The notes under the pieces are model-generated. The model did not search any database, had not been told where the DNA came from, and was given only the letters and a program-made list of their open reading frames with translations. A stretch of DNA of 64,000 nucleotides from Micractinium sp. NFX-FRZ (lineage: Eukaryota > Chlorophyta > Trebouxiophyceae > Chlorellales > Chlorellaceae). Location: assembly GCA_029339195.1 (NCBI GenBank), contig JAPTJF010000149.1, forward strand, positions 1 through 64,000, written 5' to 3'. Shown piece after piece: positions 12,901 through 24,787 of this stretch (the first letter of the stretch is position 1; each line of letters opens with the position of its first letter). The position numbers and the translations under genes were made by a program.

Positions 12901-13437
12901 GGAAGGTGAGGAACAAGGATGCGAGGAACAAGCGAGGCAGCTTGTCTGTGCCAAGGGCCACCTGCAGCAGGCCGGTACCCACGTAAATGGCAGCATGTCA
13001 GCACGTTGAACCCTAAAGCAGCAGCAGCATGTCAGCAAAGGGTGCAGAGGGCGGGGGCAGGCGGATGCCCACGTCCCGCACGGCCACCTCACCCCTGCCT
13101 CGTCTCGAAGCGGGAGCAACAGGAAGTAGCCCCCAAGAGCGGCAAAGAAGCCGGAAAAGCCGGCACACATTGGCTTGAGCTGCACAGGTGGGGGAAAAAG
13201 TGGTGCATGGGTGCAAGGAGGTGCGGGAACAGTGCCAGCGGAGTGCCAGTGCCGGTGACGGGAGGCGGGAGGCGGGAGGGTGCTGGCCGTAGGGTGCGCG
13301 AGCTGTGTCGGCCAGCGGAGGCGGGGTCGTGCCGCGCTCACCTCATCATCCCGCACTCCCAAGCCTCGTGCAACCTCCAAGAGGGCCCGCATAGCAGGAA
13401 GGCCCGGCTTCGCACGCCGCCCCGACTTCGGCCTCAT
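9940..13437 (-). CDS. Tlc/NTT-like MFS-fold membrane transporter
   Basis: Exons are 13437-13342, 13179-13093, 12961-12805, 12623-11867, 11609-11512, 11239-11150, 10911-10807, 10453-10323 and 10128-9940, all GT-AG and phase-consistent, giving 569 residues. Many hydrophobic segments are visible, for example SGFFAALGGYFLLLPLRDE, RLFLASLFLTFLATPLAAAF and GLLGAGATLGQLLGSLAAGA. The C-terminal motif SLARPAREALFTVVSRREKY and the following DTVVQRIGD are hallmarks of bacterial and algal transporters related to the Tlc ATP/ADP (NTP/NDP) family. A long Ser/Gly/Pro-rich loop, about residues 220-330, separates the two helical halves. The substrate could be nucleotides but is not proven. A start at 13437 was chosen; an in-frame ATG at 13533 would add 32 residues. 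The upstream gene ends only 293 bases away. Confidence 0.8.
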
Positions 13438-13730
13438 AAAGCCCCTGGCGGAACTGAACCTGACATCTGTGAAGAGTGCAAACCCAGCAAACAAGTGTGG
13501 AACACACCAACTGTTCCCGTGAACTGTCCTCATCTCTCTGCCGCCCCGTCAGCTTCGCCGCCACTCGCCTGCTGCGGCATTGCGAGATCTTGCATGCCAT
13601 CACCCCCCTGGCCGGTACTACGTCCTGGCGCAGTCGTGCCCAAGTTACACAGTGCCACTCAAGATTAATGCAACTCGTGCACACGCTACACAAGTCAACC
13701 GCTCTCTGTTTGTTGCCACTGCCCATCTCC
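13438..13730. promoter_or_regulatory. Short same-strand spacer with polyA signal and promoter
   Basis: Only 293 bases separate the stop of the SMP-C2 gene from the start of the transporter, both on minus. TTACA at 13645-13649, about 80 bases after the stop, is a candidate polyadenylation signal, so the transporter promoter must be very compact or overlap the upstream 3' UTR. Confidence 0.45.
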
Positions 13731-15098
13731 TCAGAAGTAGGGCTTCCACTCCGCCTCCACCTGCACCCGCCCGCCCCCCTCCAAGCGGAGGCTGTCTTTC
13801 ACGCTGCCACGCCTGCAGTGGGTAGGGGGCAACCAACACGCACAACGGCACGCAGGTGGGATATTGAAGGCACCCTTGCATGCAGAAAAGGGAAGCGGCA
13901 GCGCAGTGAGCGTTGCACAGTGCGACTAAGAGGTCTGGCAGGCTGGCGGTGTTGACCTGTACCCTCACACACCATGCCAGCCTGATGGCATCCCCAGCAG
14001 TTGGGCTACGACGCAAGTGTGCGACAGGTTGGCGATGGCATGGCAGGCTGCCTGCCCGCTCCCCACTCACTTTATGATGTCCGCCACGGGCAGCTTGACG
14101 CGCCCGATGGACCCGCCCCCAAACATGCCCCCCTCCCGCAGCTCCACAACCACTGCAGGCAGCAAAGGTTTGGACATAGATTGAAGGCAGGGATCGCGTT
14201 GTTGGAACAGAGTTGGCGCAGCGGAAGGAGGATCCGGAAGAAGAAAGATGAATCAGCCCAGGCTCGCGCACACACAAGGGGCATGCAGGGCGGGCCGCAG
14301 CCACAGGCACCCCTGTCGCCCTCTGCACAGCACAGCACAGCACAGCACAGCAGCCCGCCGCCTGCGTACGTGCAGAGGCGGCGCCCTGCGTGGCCTCGGC
14401 ATCTAGGTGCAGCTCGACCGGCTGGTCAAACTGCAGGGCTCGGGGAGCGGGCGCCGGGTGGCGGTGGCAGCGAGTCGGTGCAATGGCCGGTGATGCGGGG
14501 GTGAGCTGAATTAGGGTGCTACCGAAGCCATTGGCGCATGGCAGGGCACACTGCGCGAGGCATGGCACAACACCTGTGCACAGACGCCACTCAAGCCTTA
14601 CAGCTTTCAGCTTTTGAAAAACCGGCGACGCTGCAGCCAGGCGCCTCACCGTCACGCAGCCCCGCTTGCTGGCCTTGACCGTCGGCAGGTCCTTCGTCTC
14701 GTTGCCCACGCTCACCACGCCGCTTCTGCAGCCAGGCAGAAGCCAGCTTGAGGGCAGCTTGGCCGGAGGCTTGGACAGGCAGATCTAGACAGTGTTGGAG
14801 GGCTGAGACAGGCTGTGTACTGTGTACTGCGCCGCGTACTGCGTACTGCAAGCACCCAGTCCGACAGCCTCAGCAGCCAACTCGTTTGTTGGTTGGCTCA
14901 CACAGAGGGGCGGCCAAACATGGAGGAGACGGGGAGGTCGTCGGCACGGGGCACGCGCACCACCAGGGAGCCGCTGAGCAGCAGGTTGCGCAGGTGGGGG
15001 TTCATCTGTCGGCCCTGCGGCAGGGCAAAGCGTGAGGGTGCGCGGGAGAGCGGGCTGTGTCTAGGAGTGAGGGCGACGATGAGGGGGGCCGCCGCCGC

Positions 15099-15145
<47 letters not shown>

Positions 15146-18100
15146 CAGTAGCAAGCAGCAGCAAGCAGCGGCACCCATGCTGGCCACAGCGTGCAGCAAC
15201 AGTTCAGATGCTTGCACAGGCGTGCCTCCCCAGCCCCGCCTGCCCCCTCTTGCCTGCGGGCTGTCCAGCATCTGGCGCATGCCCTGCTTGCGCCCCTGCA
15301 CAATCATCTTCTCTTCAGCATCTGTGAACGCCATGTAGGTGGCCTGCAGGAGGCAGAAAAGCAGAAATTGTACTTTGCCAGCATTTTCCCTCTGGGTAGG
15401 GCAAGAGTACGTGGGGCGCCGCAGGGGGAGCTGTCTCGACTTGCAGCTTGCAGTGCCCGGTGCTCATGCACTGCGCGTGTGCATTGTGCACCGCACTTGC
15501 TCCTTGTTGTTGTGTGGCGCCCACAGCCCCCAACCCCTGGCCGGCCTGCCTTGACGTGCAGCTTGCACTTCTTGGTGCTCTGCTTGGTGAAGGGCTTGGC
15601 TGCCGCCACCTCGGCCCGCTGCCTCTTGCCCATGTCCTGCTTGGCGGCAGCCATCTCCTCCTCGCCTGCAGGGGGGACCAGAGGCAGGCCAGGTGGGCAG
15701 GCAGCACACACGCAGGTGAGCACCACACCCGTCCCTTGGCGGCAGGTGCCCTGTGGCCCCCCGGCCCCTCCACTTGCCCCCCCCACCTCCCAACCTGCCC
15801 AGAGCCAATGCCCACCCTGAGAGGTGGCGTCCAGCAGCACATCCCGGCTGTGCCCACGAGCCATGCGCCCCTGCCCAACTCCCCTCCGCAGAGACGACAT
15901 GCAGACGACATGCGGGTACACATTCACCCACCCCGCCCAGCCCTGCGCGCCCCCCCCCCCCCCGGCCCCCCGCCACCCTGCGATGTCACATCCAGCCACA
16001 GATCCTGGCTCTGCCCCGGCGGCAGGTCTGCGATCTTCAGAGCGGCCCGCCCAATCTCGTCGTTGGCGCTTGCCCAGTCGTAATCAAACAGGGTGAGGGT
16101 CTGCGCGCGGGCAGGCGGGCGGGGGGGTGGGTGGCACCTCAGAGAGAGCTTGCTTGTGAGTGTGTGTCAACAACACTGGGACTCCCCCCTCGAGGGGATG
16201 GGGAGGGGCAGTCCAACGTAACCCAGGCCTGTAGTCCAAGCACATGGCGGGAGCTGTGGCAGGGTGCAGTCGGCAAGACTCTAAAATGCTTGGAAGTTGC
16301 ACAGGATCCAAGTTCCGTCTTCGTCTTTAACCGGTGTTCTCCGTCCCAGCGATGGGTGCACCAGCACCCCCCACTCACCACCTCCTGCGTGTCGGGCGTG
16401 TGTATGGGCAGCTCGAAGCTCTCCCGCCAGCGAGGGTGCTTGGTGTGGCTCTTGGTGCTGGTCAAGCGGCGCTGGGAGGTGCGCGCGTACAGCCTGCGGG
16501 GGGCAGGCGGGGCGGGGGCGTGAGCAGGGTGGGGAGCGCGAGGAGAGGAACGGAGCGCCGGAGTCGGGATTCTCAGCGGCGCCAAGCGGGCCGCCCTCTG
16601 CGCCCCCTGCCCCTGCCCCAGCACACTGCACAACCGATGCAGGCCGCCATCCCACCTGACTCACCCACCTCTCCTCACTGCCAAGTGGAAACTCCCCGCC
16701 CGCACTCAGTTCAAGTAGGTGAGCAGCCGCTGAGCAGACCTCCTGCAACTGCCTCCACCCCCCTACAAAGGAGCGACCCCCTGCCACACAACCCCCTCTC
16801 ACTCCACGTAAGGCGATGAGCTGGTGAGCAGGTCCATGCGTGGCACCTTGGTTGCCTCCACCACCTCCAGCAGCAGCACACCCGTGGGGCTCTCCAGGTC
16901 TGGCAGTGGAGGGAGGGCAGCGGGCACACAGTGTCAAGACACAAGAGCGGGGCCGTGATGGAAGCAGCGGGACCCCAGGGCAGGGGGTGAAGGCGAGGCT
17001 GTGGACGCCTCAAGGGCTCAGCATGGGGTGACCCCAGGCAGCCGGCCGTGCCCACCCCTGCCACTTCACCCATCCCACTCATCCCGCACCTCCGTGGCGC
17101 GCCTGCAGAAGTGTGACACCTGCTGCCACCCCACCCCACCGCACATCTCTTAGGTCTCAGCCCCACCCACCCCTGCGGTACCACCTAACTCCGTCCACCC
17201 ACCCCACCCCGCACCCTACCCACCCCCCGGCTCACCCTGCGCCTCCGGGTCGATCTGCAAGAAGTAGTGTTCTGGCAGCACGTACGTTTTAAACACCGTG
17301 TCCTGCAGCGTCCTGCTCGAGGGGGGGGGGGGGGCGGGGGGGCGCGAGCAGGCACGAGGGGCCGGTCGCTACACACACGCGTGCTGAAACAAAGCAGCCA
17401 CTCAGCCATGTCTTGAACACCGTGTCCTGCAGCGTCCTGCTCGAGGGCGAGCACACCAGCAAGAGGGGTGAGTCAGGACGCCCCATGCGGGCTGGAGACA
17501 AGCAGCCCATTGTGGGACGTATACACACAACAAGCATGTCGTGGCTGTGTCAAGTGTGTTGGAAAATCACCCGAAGACGGTCCCTGGAGCAGCCACTGGG
17601 GGAGGTTGCCCACTAGCACACGCGGGGACAGGGCAGGCCAAAGGGAGGCTCCCCTCAGCAGCACATTCCCTTCTGCCCCGCCTCCCCAGGCAGGCAGGCA
17701 GGCAGGCAGGCAAACCGCCTGTCCCCCGGCCTCACTGCTTGAGCCAGCTCTTCAGCGCTGGCTCCATGGGCACGTTGCTGCTTTTACCCAGGGTCAGGTC
17801 AAAGTCAAACTCGGGGGGCTCCAGCAGGGACACCTGGCATGGGGAGGGAGAGGAGGGGTCACCACTGTTGAAGGGTTGCAGAAAGAGAGCCCGCCCCCTG
17901 GGGTTGATAGCAGCAGTGGGGGAGGCAGGGTGTGTTGGAGTGGACTTAGGAGGCCAAAAGACGGCCCAAACGTATTCACTCTTGGCCATATGCACTCAGT
18001 GGCCGCCCGGCTTCCAGGGTGCAGCCAGGTCAGCAGCAAGTGAGGCTAAGCCCGGTGGGGTTGTTCGGCACCGGGCCGGTGGCACTGATGACTGTGCCAA

Positions 18101-21100
18101 GTATGAAAGCCAAGGTTAACAGGCCATACATGCCCCTCCCCAAACCCCGCCATCCCCACCCCCAGCCCCAGAAAGAGCACATCCCCCCCACCTGCACCGC
18201 GCCCACCACGGGCACGCGCTTGAGCAGCGGGCGCAGCGTGACGCGCACGCGGCCCTTGAGCATCGCGTCCTCCACCCCCACCTGCACAGGAGCAGCGGCA
18301 CGGGTGGATTCGGCTGAATCTCACGGCAGCCAGCCGGGCAGGAGGGCAAACAGTGCGCAGCAGCGCCGGCGGCTGCGGCAGGCCAGCAGCGCGGCATAGT
18401 GCCAGCTCAGCAAGGCGCCAGCCAGTTGTTGCCATGCACTGGCGCCCATTTTTGGGGAGCTTCATTATCACTCACGCTGAATGTGAGCAGCTCCTTCAGT
18501 TTGTCTTCAATGAAGTCGGGGATCCAGGCCTTGTCCATGCTGCCCGGCAGCACCTGTATTTCAATTTCAACGTCCTGTCGAGGGGGCGGGGGGCAGGGGG
18601 AGGTGGTGTGGGCATGAGTGTGCTAGGTTTTAGTGTGTTGCTACGTGCTGGGCCCCAGGCACGACCTGGATAGCCTGGATCTGATGCAGGAGATAGTGGT
18701 GGTGGTGCGCTGTGAAATGAGTTGCCAGAGGTGATAGCGAGTGTGACAAGTGGGGGAGGACAAAAACAGAAGCCAAACCACTGCCTCGCACCCACAATCC
18801 ACACATTGGCCCACCGTCTGCGAGTGCCACTCAAAGTCAAACTCGAGGTATGCGTCGTCCATGATGTCGTTGTCGTCAACCCACACGCTGGAGGGGGGCA
18901 AGGCAGGCGCAGGGGGAGGGGGAAATGTGTACGACACAGTATATAGAGGAGGGACGCCGCGCGTAAAGCGCTGGCGTGCACTCAAAGGGCCAAGGGAAGC
19001 GCAAGTGAGTGCAGGAGCGGTGCATCAGGAGCGTGGAGGGCGGGCGAGGGCGGCCAAGAAAAGGCGGGGCAGTGCGGCCCGTAGGCAGGGCTGCCAGCTG
19101 TGCAGGCCTGCTGGGCCACACACCAGCAGGCAGGGCAGCAGCAAATACGAGGCGCACCGGATGTTGCTGAGGTCGGGCTCCTTGTTGCCCAGCGCAAACT
19201 TCCTGCAGGCGGGTGGAGCAGGGGGACAGGGGAAGCATGGGGGCAGGTAAGTGGCGACGGTGCAGGCACCCGCTGACGTCTTGCCAGCCTCATGGCATCA
19301 GCAAGGCATTCATTCGTTGAAGCAGGGTTTGCGCTATCGCCAACCGACATGCCTGTCCCTCCGCTGAGCTGCCCCCAGCCTTTACTTGATGGGGGCGCCG
19401 CCGAGCAAGAGGTTTGTGCACCAAAGCCCACGTTGAACCGCACCGTCATGGATGATCCTGTGGCAAGCCCCTAGATGCCCGCAGCCTTGATGCCCGCAGC
19501 CCGCAGTCCGCAGCCCGCAGGCTGAGCCTCGCCAGTGACCACCCCCCCCGGCTCACTTGAGGTTGATGTCGTGGATCCAGCTGGGCTCACTTGACTCAAG
19601 GATGTCTGCAGGCACATAGGGTGGGGTGGGGTGGGGTGGGTACTGTTGAAATGGGGCGCTGCACTGGCGAGACGTGGGAGCATGAGCAGGGGGGGTCAAT
19701 GTGTGTGGTGAGGGCAGCAGATCAGGCAATTCAGCCCAACAGGCGCAGGCACGCTGTCCCACATGCTGCACACCTCGGCGGGCGCAGGTTGCCAGCGCAC
19801 CGTGCTGCCCTCCACCATGCGTAGGCACTGCCCGACCCACCTGGCAGCATCTCCCATGCCATCTGCTCCACGGCTGCCTTGACGTAGGGCCACAGCCGCT
19901 CCACCTGGAGAGGAGGGGAGGAGGGGAGCAGTGGCTGGTGTGGCTGGGCAGCTGGAGGGCACAGGGAGCAGGTAGGTGGGCGGGCAGGCAAGCTGGCAAT
20001 ACCGTGGAGGCAGCTGGCCTGGGCACTGCACCCGCAAGGCGCCCCCACATCTGGCTGTACAGCTGTACAGCCCCCCCAGGCCCGTCTGATCTCATGCATC
20101 TCACCAGCTCTGAGATCCAGTCCTCATCCTGCAGGAATGGGTCAAGGGGGTGGGTAAACGAGGTGAGGGATGGAGGGGTTGTGGGGTGAAGGAGTGCGCG
20201 TGTGGGAGGGGAGGTGCGGGCGTGAGCGGTGAGGCGGGCGTGCAAGCCGAGGCGTGGTTGCCTGCAGGCATGGGGTGTTGGAAGAGAGGACGTGCAGCAG
20301 CAAGCACGGCTCGATTGCAGGAGAGACAGCTTGCAGGGTGCGAGCGTGGGTGAGTGCCAGGGTGGTCGGCTAAACAAACCGGGTAGGCAAGTGCGTGGCT
20401 GCTGGCTAAGCAGGCCGGGTGGAAGTGTGCCCGGGGGCTCATCACTGGCAGGTCAGCATGACACGGTGCCATGCTGGCGCGCTGCTAGAAGAGCGTCCAG
20501 TCATACTTCCAACCGGCTTGCTGGGCCAGAATCCATAGCAGCTCGCTCAAGCAAAGCCCCGCCCATGCACGTATCCCTCTCCCCAGCTTACCATGCCGGG
20601 CGGGCCGCGGCGGGCGCGCGCCCCGCCGGCGACGGGTGGGGTGGCGGGGCCTGCTGCTGCGACGCGGCTGGGCGCCGCCTCCTCTGCCAGCCCCTCCAGC
20701 CTCTCGGCCACCACCCGGCGCGCCTCCAGGTCGCCTGCAGTCCAAGGGGCATCACCCAAGTTGAGAGGGTGTATTGAGGTGTAAGGAGTACGCTCGGCGG
20801 ACGTCCAGGTCTTCTGATTCAGGAAGGGGAGGCCTTGCAGGGCTGGTGTCCGTGGGTGCAGCCAGAGGCAATGGCGGGAATGCTTGTGTTTCTGGCAGAA
20901 GGCAGAGCGGCAGCAGCACGCGTGGCTCAGCGCCGCATAATCCCAAGTGTGCACATTCCCCCAGCCCCTGCTTATGTGCCCTCCCTCACCTGAGGGGCGA
21001 GGGCCGGGCCTGGGGGTGGCTGCCACCGCCCCAACCGTTGGGAAGTAGCCCCGCCCAGTGGCGGCAGGCGAGACCGCCGAGGCCGGCAGCACGGCCGCAG

Positions 21101-22157
21101 TGGTCACCGCCGCTGCCCGGTCCGCCGCCGTGCTGGCGGGCACAGCAGGCGCGTGGGGCACGGCGGGGCGCTGCGCCGACAGCGGCTGCTGCGCCGGCAC
21201 TGTGGTGCTGCTGAGGCCGTCGCCGCCGCCCAGCTGCCGGCTGGGTGCCTCCTCTCCTCCCTGGCGCCCCTGCCCCGCCTCCCCCTCACCTCCCTGCAGC
21301 GTGGATGCCACGGCTGCCTTGGCCGTCTCAAACCCGGTAGCTGCAGCCTCTGCCCCCTGACCCAGCACGCCCGCCGCCATGCCGGCAATGCTGGCCGCCG
21401 CGTTGGACGCCACATCCGCGGCGCACGCAAACATAGAGGCGCCGCCGCTGCTGTCGGCGGCAATCTGCCCCTCCCAGGCCGCATCTGTGCGAACACCTGC
21501 CATCTCCTCCCCCTCCTCCGCCTCCTCCCTTGCATTTACGTACTCTCCCCCCTCCTGGTCGGAGCCCGCGCGCACCGCAAGCGACGGCTGCAGCGTCTGC
21601 TCCTTTGCTCGCACCGCGGCAGCGGTCGAAGGGAACACCACGGGCGGCTCCGGGGGCGGCAGCGCTGCTGCCTCCTCCTCCTCCTCCTGCTGCCGTGCGG
21701 GCATTTGGTGGGGCGCTGAGGCGGCGGGCATGGCGCCAGTGGCGGCCGCCGAGGGCGTGGAAGGCTCCCAAGAAGAGCTGGCAGCGTGCACAGCGGCGGC
21801 AGCGGCAGCTGGGTCGGGCTTGGTGGGCCCAGCTGCGGGCGGGGCGGGAGCTGGAGGGGAGCGGGTGGGAGAGCTGGGACGGCTGCCCCTCCCAGTGGCA
21901 TAGCTCATCTGAGCGGCTGCAGGCAGGCGCAGGCAGGGGCGGGTGGGCCGGCCGCAAGGCATGCCACAGGCAATGCGCTGGGCGGGCAGTAGCTGGCTGA
22001 TAAGGTTTGAGGAAGGCAGCTGGGTGTGCTGGGCACCTGCCACGCTGCCGCCGGCGCTGGCCCGCCGTCCAAGGCTGCCTAACTCACCCGTCAGGCCCAC
22101 TGCCGGGCCGGTGAGCACCTCGCCTGTGCTTCTCCTGCCGGTGACAGCAGTCTCCAT
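13731..22157 (-). CDS. Extended-synaptotagmin/tricalbin-like SMP and double-C2 lipid-transfer protein
   Basis: Twenty-two exons join in phase to 904 residues: 22157-22088, 21916-20990, 20734-20592, 20128-20105, 19904-19841, 19605-19557, 19202-19158, 18887-18815, 18574-18476, 18281-18192, 17833-17736, 17312-17236, 16899-16803, 16493-16379, 16100-15977, 15665-15550, 15343-15254, 15014-14902, 14725-14650, 14430-14370, 14152-14071 and 13812-13731. Residues 1-380 are low complexity. An SMP domain spans about 381-586 (VERLWPYVKAAVEQMAW, EFDFEWHSQT, FDFDLTLGK). A first C2 domain spans about 587-698 (GVLLLEVVEATKVPRMDLL, HTKHPRWRESFELPI, LTLFDYDWASANDEIG). A Lys-rich linker and a second C2 domain, about 767-904, end in EWKPYF. 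Such proteins tether the ER to other membranes and move lipids. No clear N-terminal transmembrane hairpin is visible. Two introns have GC donors, after 15550 and 15254. Confidence 0.85.
15100..15165. repeat. Intronic CAG/CTG trinucleotide repeat
   Basis: About thirteen uninterrupted CAG units (CTG on the gene strand) followed by interrupted ones lie in the GC-AG intron between exons 17 and 18 of the SMP-C2 gene. Confidence 0.9.
15813..16022 (-). repeat. Duplicated exon-15 tail in its own intron
   Basis: The last 45 or so bases of exon 15, including the GT donor (about 16018-15972), recur about 160 bases downstream in the intron (about 15856-15812) with roughly 75% identity. Translated, the pair reads GQSQDLWLDVTSQG against GHSRDVLLDATSQG, and both copies keep a G|gtggg-type donor. 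Confidence 0.75.
17286..17450 (-). repeat. Direct repeat of exon-12 start
   Basis: About 33 bases covering the acceptor and first codons of exon 12 (17289-17322) are repeated almost perfectly at 17415-17447. The copies share acaccgtgtcctgcagcg plus the following tcctgctcgag. A G-homopolymer run lies between the copies. Confidence 0.85.
17689..17712. repeat. GGCA tetranucleotide repeat
   Basis: Six tandem GGCA units sit just upstream, on the gene strand downstream, of exon 11 of the SMP-C2 gene. Confidence 0.8.
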
Positions 22158-22888
22158 CTCAGTGGGCTGGCTGGTGAGGGCAGGTTGGTGAACCTTGTAA
22201 GCTGTGGGTGTTGTGAGGGGAATCAAATGCCTGAATGTTAACGATGTGGACAGCGAGCAGTGTTACGTGGGCCTGTTCTCTTCGCTCCAAGACAAGAAGT
22301 CGCAGAGTGCGCAAACCCAACCTGGGCCCATGCAGGAGGTGAGTAGGCAGGTGCACCCTAGCTGCCAAGTGCCGTCAACCGCGCTCTGAGCCTTGTATGG
22401 CAGTAGCCTTGAGCACAGATCTTCTTTGGTTGCAGCAAACTAGCATCCAGTCTACCGGCAGTGGGCTAGATGCACCTCAGTCTGGCGTGGCGGCATGCCG
22501 GCCGCTTGCTGGCAAGTCTATTGGGCCTGGATTGCCACCGTCCTTCGCAACTGAAAACTTCCGTTTACAGGTATGTGCTTAAACGTTCAAATAAATCTAA
22601 CATGGCTGCAGCAGTGTGAACAAACTTGCAGCACGCGAGCGGGAGATGGGCAGCAGCAGAGCAAGCAGGTGCAGGGAAGGGGGAGGGCGCCGACAACGTC
22701 GGGTGAAGGGAGGCGCAGTGCGCTGGCCTCTGGGAGAGGACCAGCGGGCAGTGTATCATGTAAAGGAGGGTGCTTGAGGAATTATTTTGTAGTTGTATGT
22801 ATGTGTGCTTGGCGCCTGGGTTTGCGGTTTAGTATGTTGGGGGCCTGCATCGCCACCGGGCTTCAGCGGCCATTGGAGTTGGGAGCGC
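22158..22888. other. Intergenic region upstream of the SMP-C2 gene
   Basis: This stretch holds the 3' UTR of the small membrane protein gene and the promoter of the SMP-C2 gene. TTACA at 22565-22569 is a possible minus-strand polyadenylation signal. No further gene is supported. Confidence 0.45.
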
Positions 22889-23368
22889 TCACCGCAGGCA
22901 GATGGTGCAGCAGAAGACGAGGCCAATGGGGATTGCAAAGAGCAGCAGCGCCAGGGGTGTGGTGGCCCAGACCGAGGGGCCCTCAGGCAGAGGAGGGGTT
23001 GTGCCGTTGCCAGCGGGCGCTGCAGCGGCAGTGGGAGGGGGGCGAGTCAGCATCATGACAACTGAAGGGGTGGCAGGGGCGGGAGCGGTCACCGGCCGAA
23101 GCGAGGTGAGGTGAGGCATGCTGCTGCCCTGTTACTACACCGGCAGTAGTCGCTGCTCTCCATAGTGCAGTGCATGGTGGGCTGCTCACGCAAGCGAACC
23201 CAGCCACTGTCAGCACAGCCCGGTCGCGGCGGCGCTGACTTCCTTACCGGCGGTGTCCAGCAGCGCCCTGCCACCTGCCCGGTTGAGCTCTGCGCCGGAC
23301 GCAAGCGACGCCGCCAGCATAGCCACCGCAAGGGCCGCAAGCAGGTTGGTAGCCAGGTTGCGCGCCAT
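22889..23368 (-). CDS. Small single-pass membrane protein with signal peptide
   Basis: Two exons, 23368-23248 and 23019-22889, encode 83 residues. The N terminus is a clear signal peptide: MARN, then a hydrophobic Leu/Ala core, and ASG near a cleavage site around residue 25. A short Pro/Gly/Thr-rich lumenal or extracellular stretch (APAGNGTTPPLPEGPS) follows, then a transmembrane helix (LALLLFAIPIGLVFCCTI) and only two residues, LR. The Cys pair at the cytosolic face could be lipidated. It resembles tiny arabinogalactan-like peptides or a small type I anchor, but I recognise no family. The gene is read in the same direction as the SMP-C2 gene. Confidence 0.55.
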
Positions 23369-24387
23369 GTCGGGTTGGGTTTGGTGTCGGGCAGAACTTG
23401 CAAACAATTTGTGGCGTGATACACTTGCGGCGGTGCAGTGCCGGAACTAAAGCAAGATGGACGCAATGGGTTGGGCGCAGCCACAGCCCAGCATGTCGTG
23501 TAAAGCTGACTCAACTCGGGAGCATGCTGCGGTGTGCTGAGGCGATGGCAGTGGTGCTTGCAGCAGGGTTCCAGGGCATGAAACCAGCCGTACCGTTATT
23601 GTCCCGTTGCACATACATGTCTTGAGTACTGGGGCGGCAGCTGGGGGAGGAGCCGGCAAAAAGTGCGGAGGGCGCGCTTGCAGGCAGGCTCTGATAGGCT
23701 GCTTGGCTCCGTCTTCGTCATTTTGACCCGTGCACACCGAATCTCAGCAACTGCAGCAGTACCCCGCACCCAAGGAGAGGCGTCCTTCCCGCCAGCGGCA
23801 CGGTTGGTGCCGTCCGCCTGTCCTTCTCGGATTCGGCAGCACAATGGCAATGCGTGGCTTCCTGGCACGCAGTTTTGACTTGCTCAACCTCTGCACAATA
23901 TGGGTCGGCTGAAGTGGGCTGGAGGCTGCCGTTTGGCTCCATCGTCATGTCAACAGCATGCGCACATGCGCAATACTACGTTCAACAAACATGTGTGAAC
24001 CCTGCGCCTTCAGCCCATCTGCTTGGGGCTCACGGGGCAGAGCACACAGTTCAAGCATGGGGTTGGCCAAGAATGCCAGAATGGGCAGAGTTGCTGCAAG
24101 TATGGGGCAGCAAGCGGGCTCGCCTGCGGATGTCGCCGCTGCACAAGGGAGAGAAAGAGGGATAGTGGCTGGAGGGCTGTGCAACCTCAACCTCAAGCGT
24201 TACATGCCTTGTAAAGAGCCGGCACCTAGGTCCAATTGAGCGTGGCAGCCAGGGGGCAGGGGATGGTTCACACAGCGCAGCGCAGCGGGCGCCTGCTGGG
24301 CTCCCTCCAGCTCCAGCTCCGGCTGCCACTAACCTAAGTTCAAGCACCTTAGCCAGTGACCAGACAGCCGTCCGAGGCGTGCCAGTC
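23369..24387. promoter_or_regulatory. Divergent intergenic region
   Basis: About 1 kb separates two divergently transcribed small genes. It should contain both promoters. I see no TATA-like element that I would defend and no conserved exon. Confidence 0.35.
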
Positions 24388-24636
24388 ATGTCGCAGCAGC
24401 AGACAGGGCGGTCCTCGTGGATGCAGGAGCTCGTGGGCGCGAGGACCGGCCGAGGCAAGGCGGCCTGGGCTATGGCCCTGGCGGCAGCAGCCTACCTGTG
24501 GATCCGCCCCAAGCGGCAGGAGCCGCCGCTGGCAGCTGGCGGCGGTGACTATGGTTCCGGCGGATTCTCCCCCGACCGGGCGGCGGAATCCAGCCAGCGA
24601 CAGCAGGGCAGCGGGCCGCCGCGGCAGCAGCGCTAA
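24388..24636 (+). CDS. Small hypothetical protein with one hydrophobic segment
   Basis: An 82-residue ORF starts MSQQQTGRSSWMQEL. Its one hydrophobic stretch, AAWAMALAAAAYLWI, is followed by basic RPKR, as in an N-in/C-out anchor or an organelle membrane peptide; a Gly/Ser/Gln-rich tail follows. No family is recognised. There is no TGTAA soon after the stop, so this may instead be the first exon of the larger plus-strand gene downstream, with a donor before the apparent stop. Confidence 0.4.
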   Translation: MSQQQTGRSSWMQELVGARTGRGKAAWAMALAAAAYLWIRPKRQEPPLAAGGGDYGSGGFSPDRAAESSQRQQGSGPPRQQR

Positions 24637-24787
24637 ACAGGGTGGGGCCAGCCTGCCAGAGTCTCTCAGAGAGGCGGTGAGGAGCACGAGGAGCATGCGT
24701 CAGCAGCTAGGATGAGGATGAGGCAGCAGCAACACTGGGTGCACCCCTCTTCATCATCAGCAGGCCAGCAGGCGGCAGCTGGCCCGG

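Noticed and set aside
11770..13533. 587-residue minus-strand open frame taken as a single exon
   Set aside because: Only parts of it are transporter exons (in particular 12623-11867 and 13437-13342); the stretches between carry splice sites and read as non-protein sequence.
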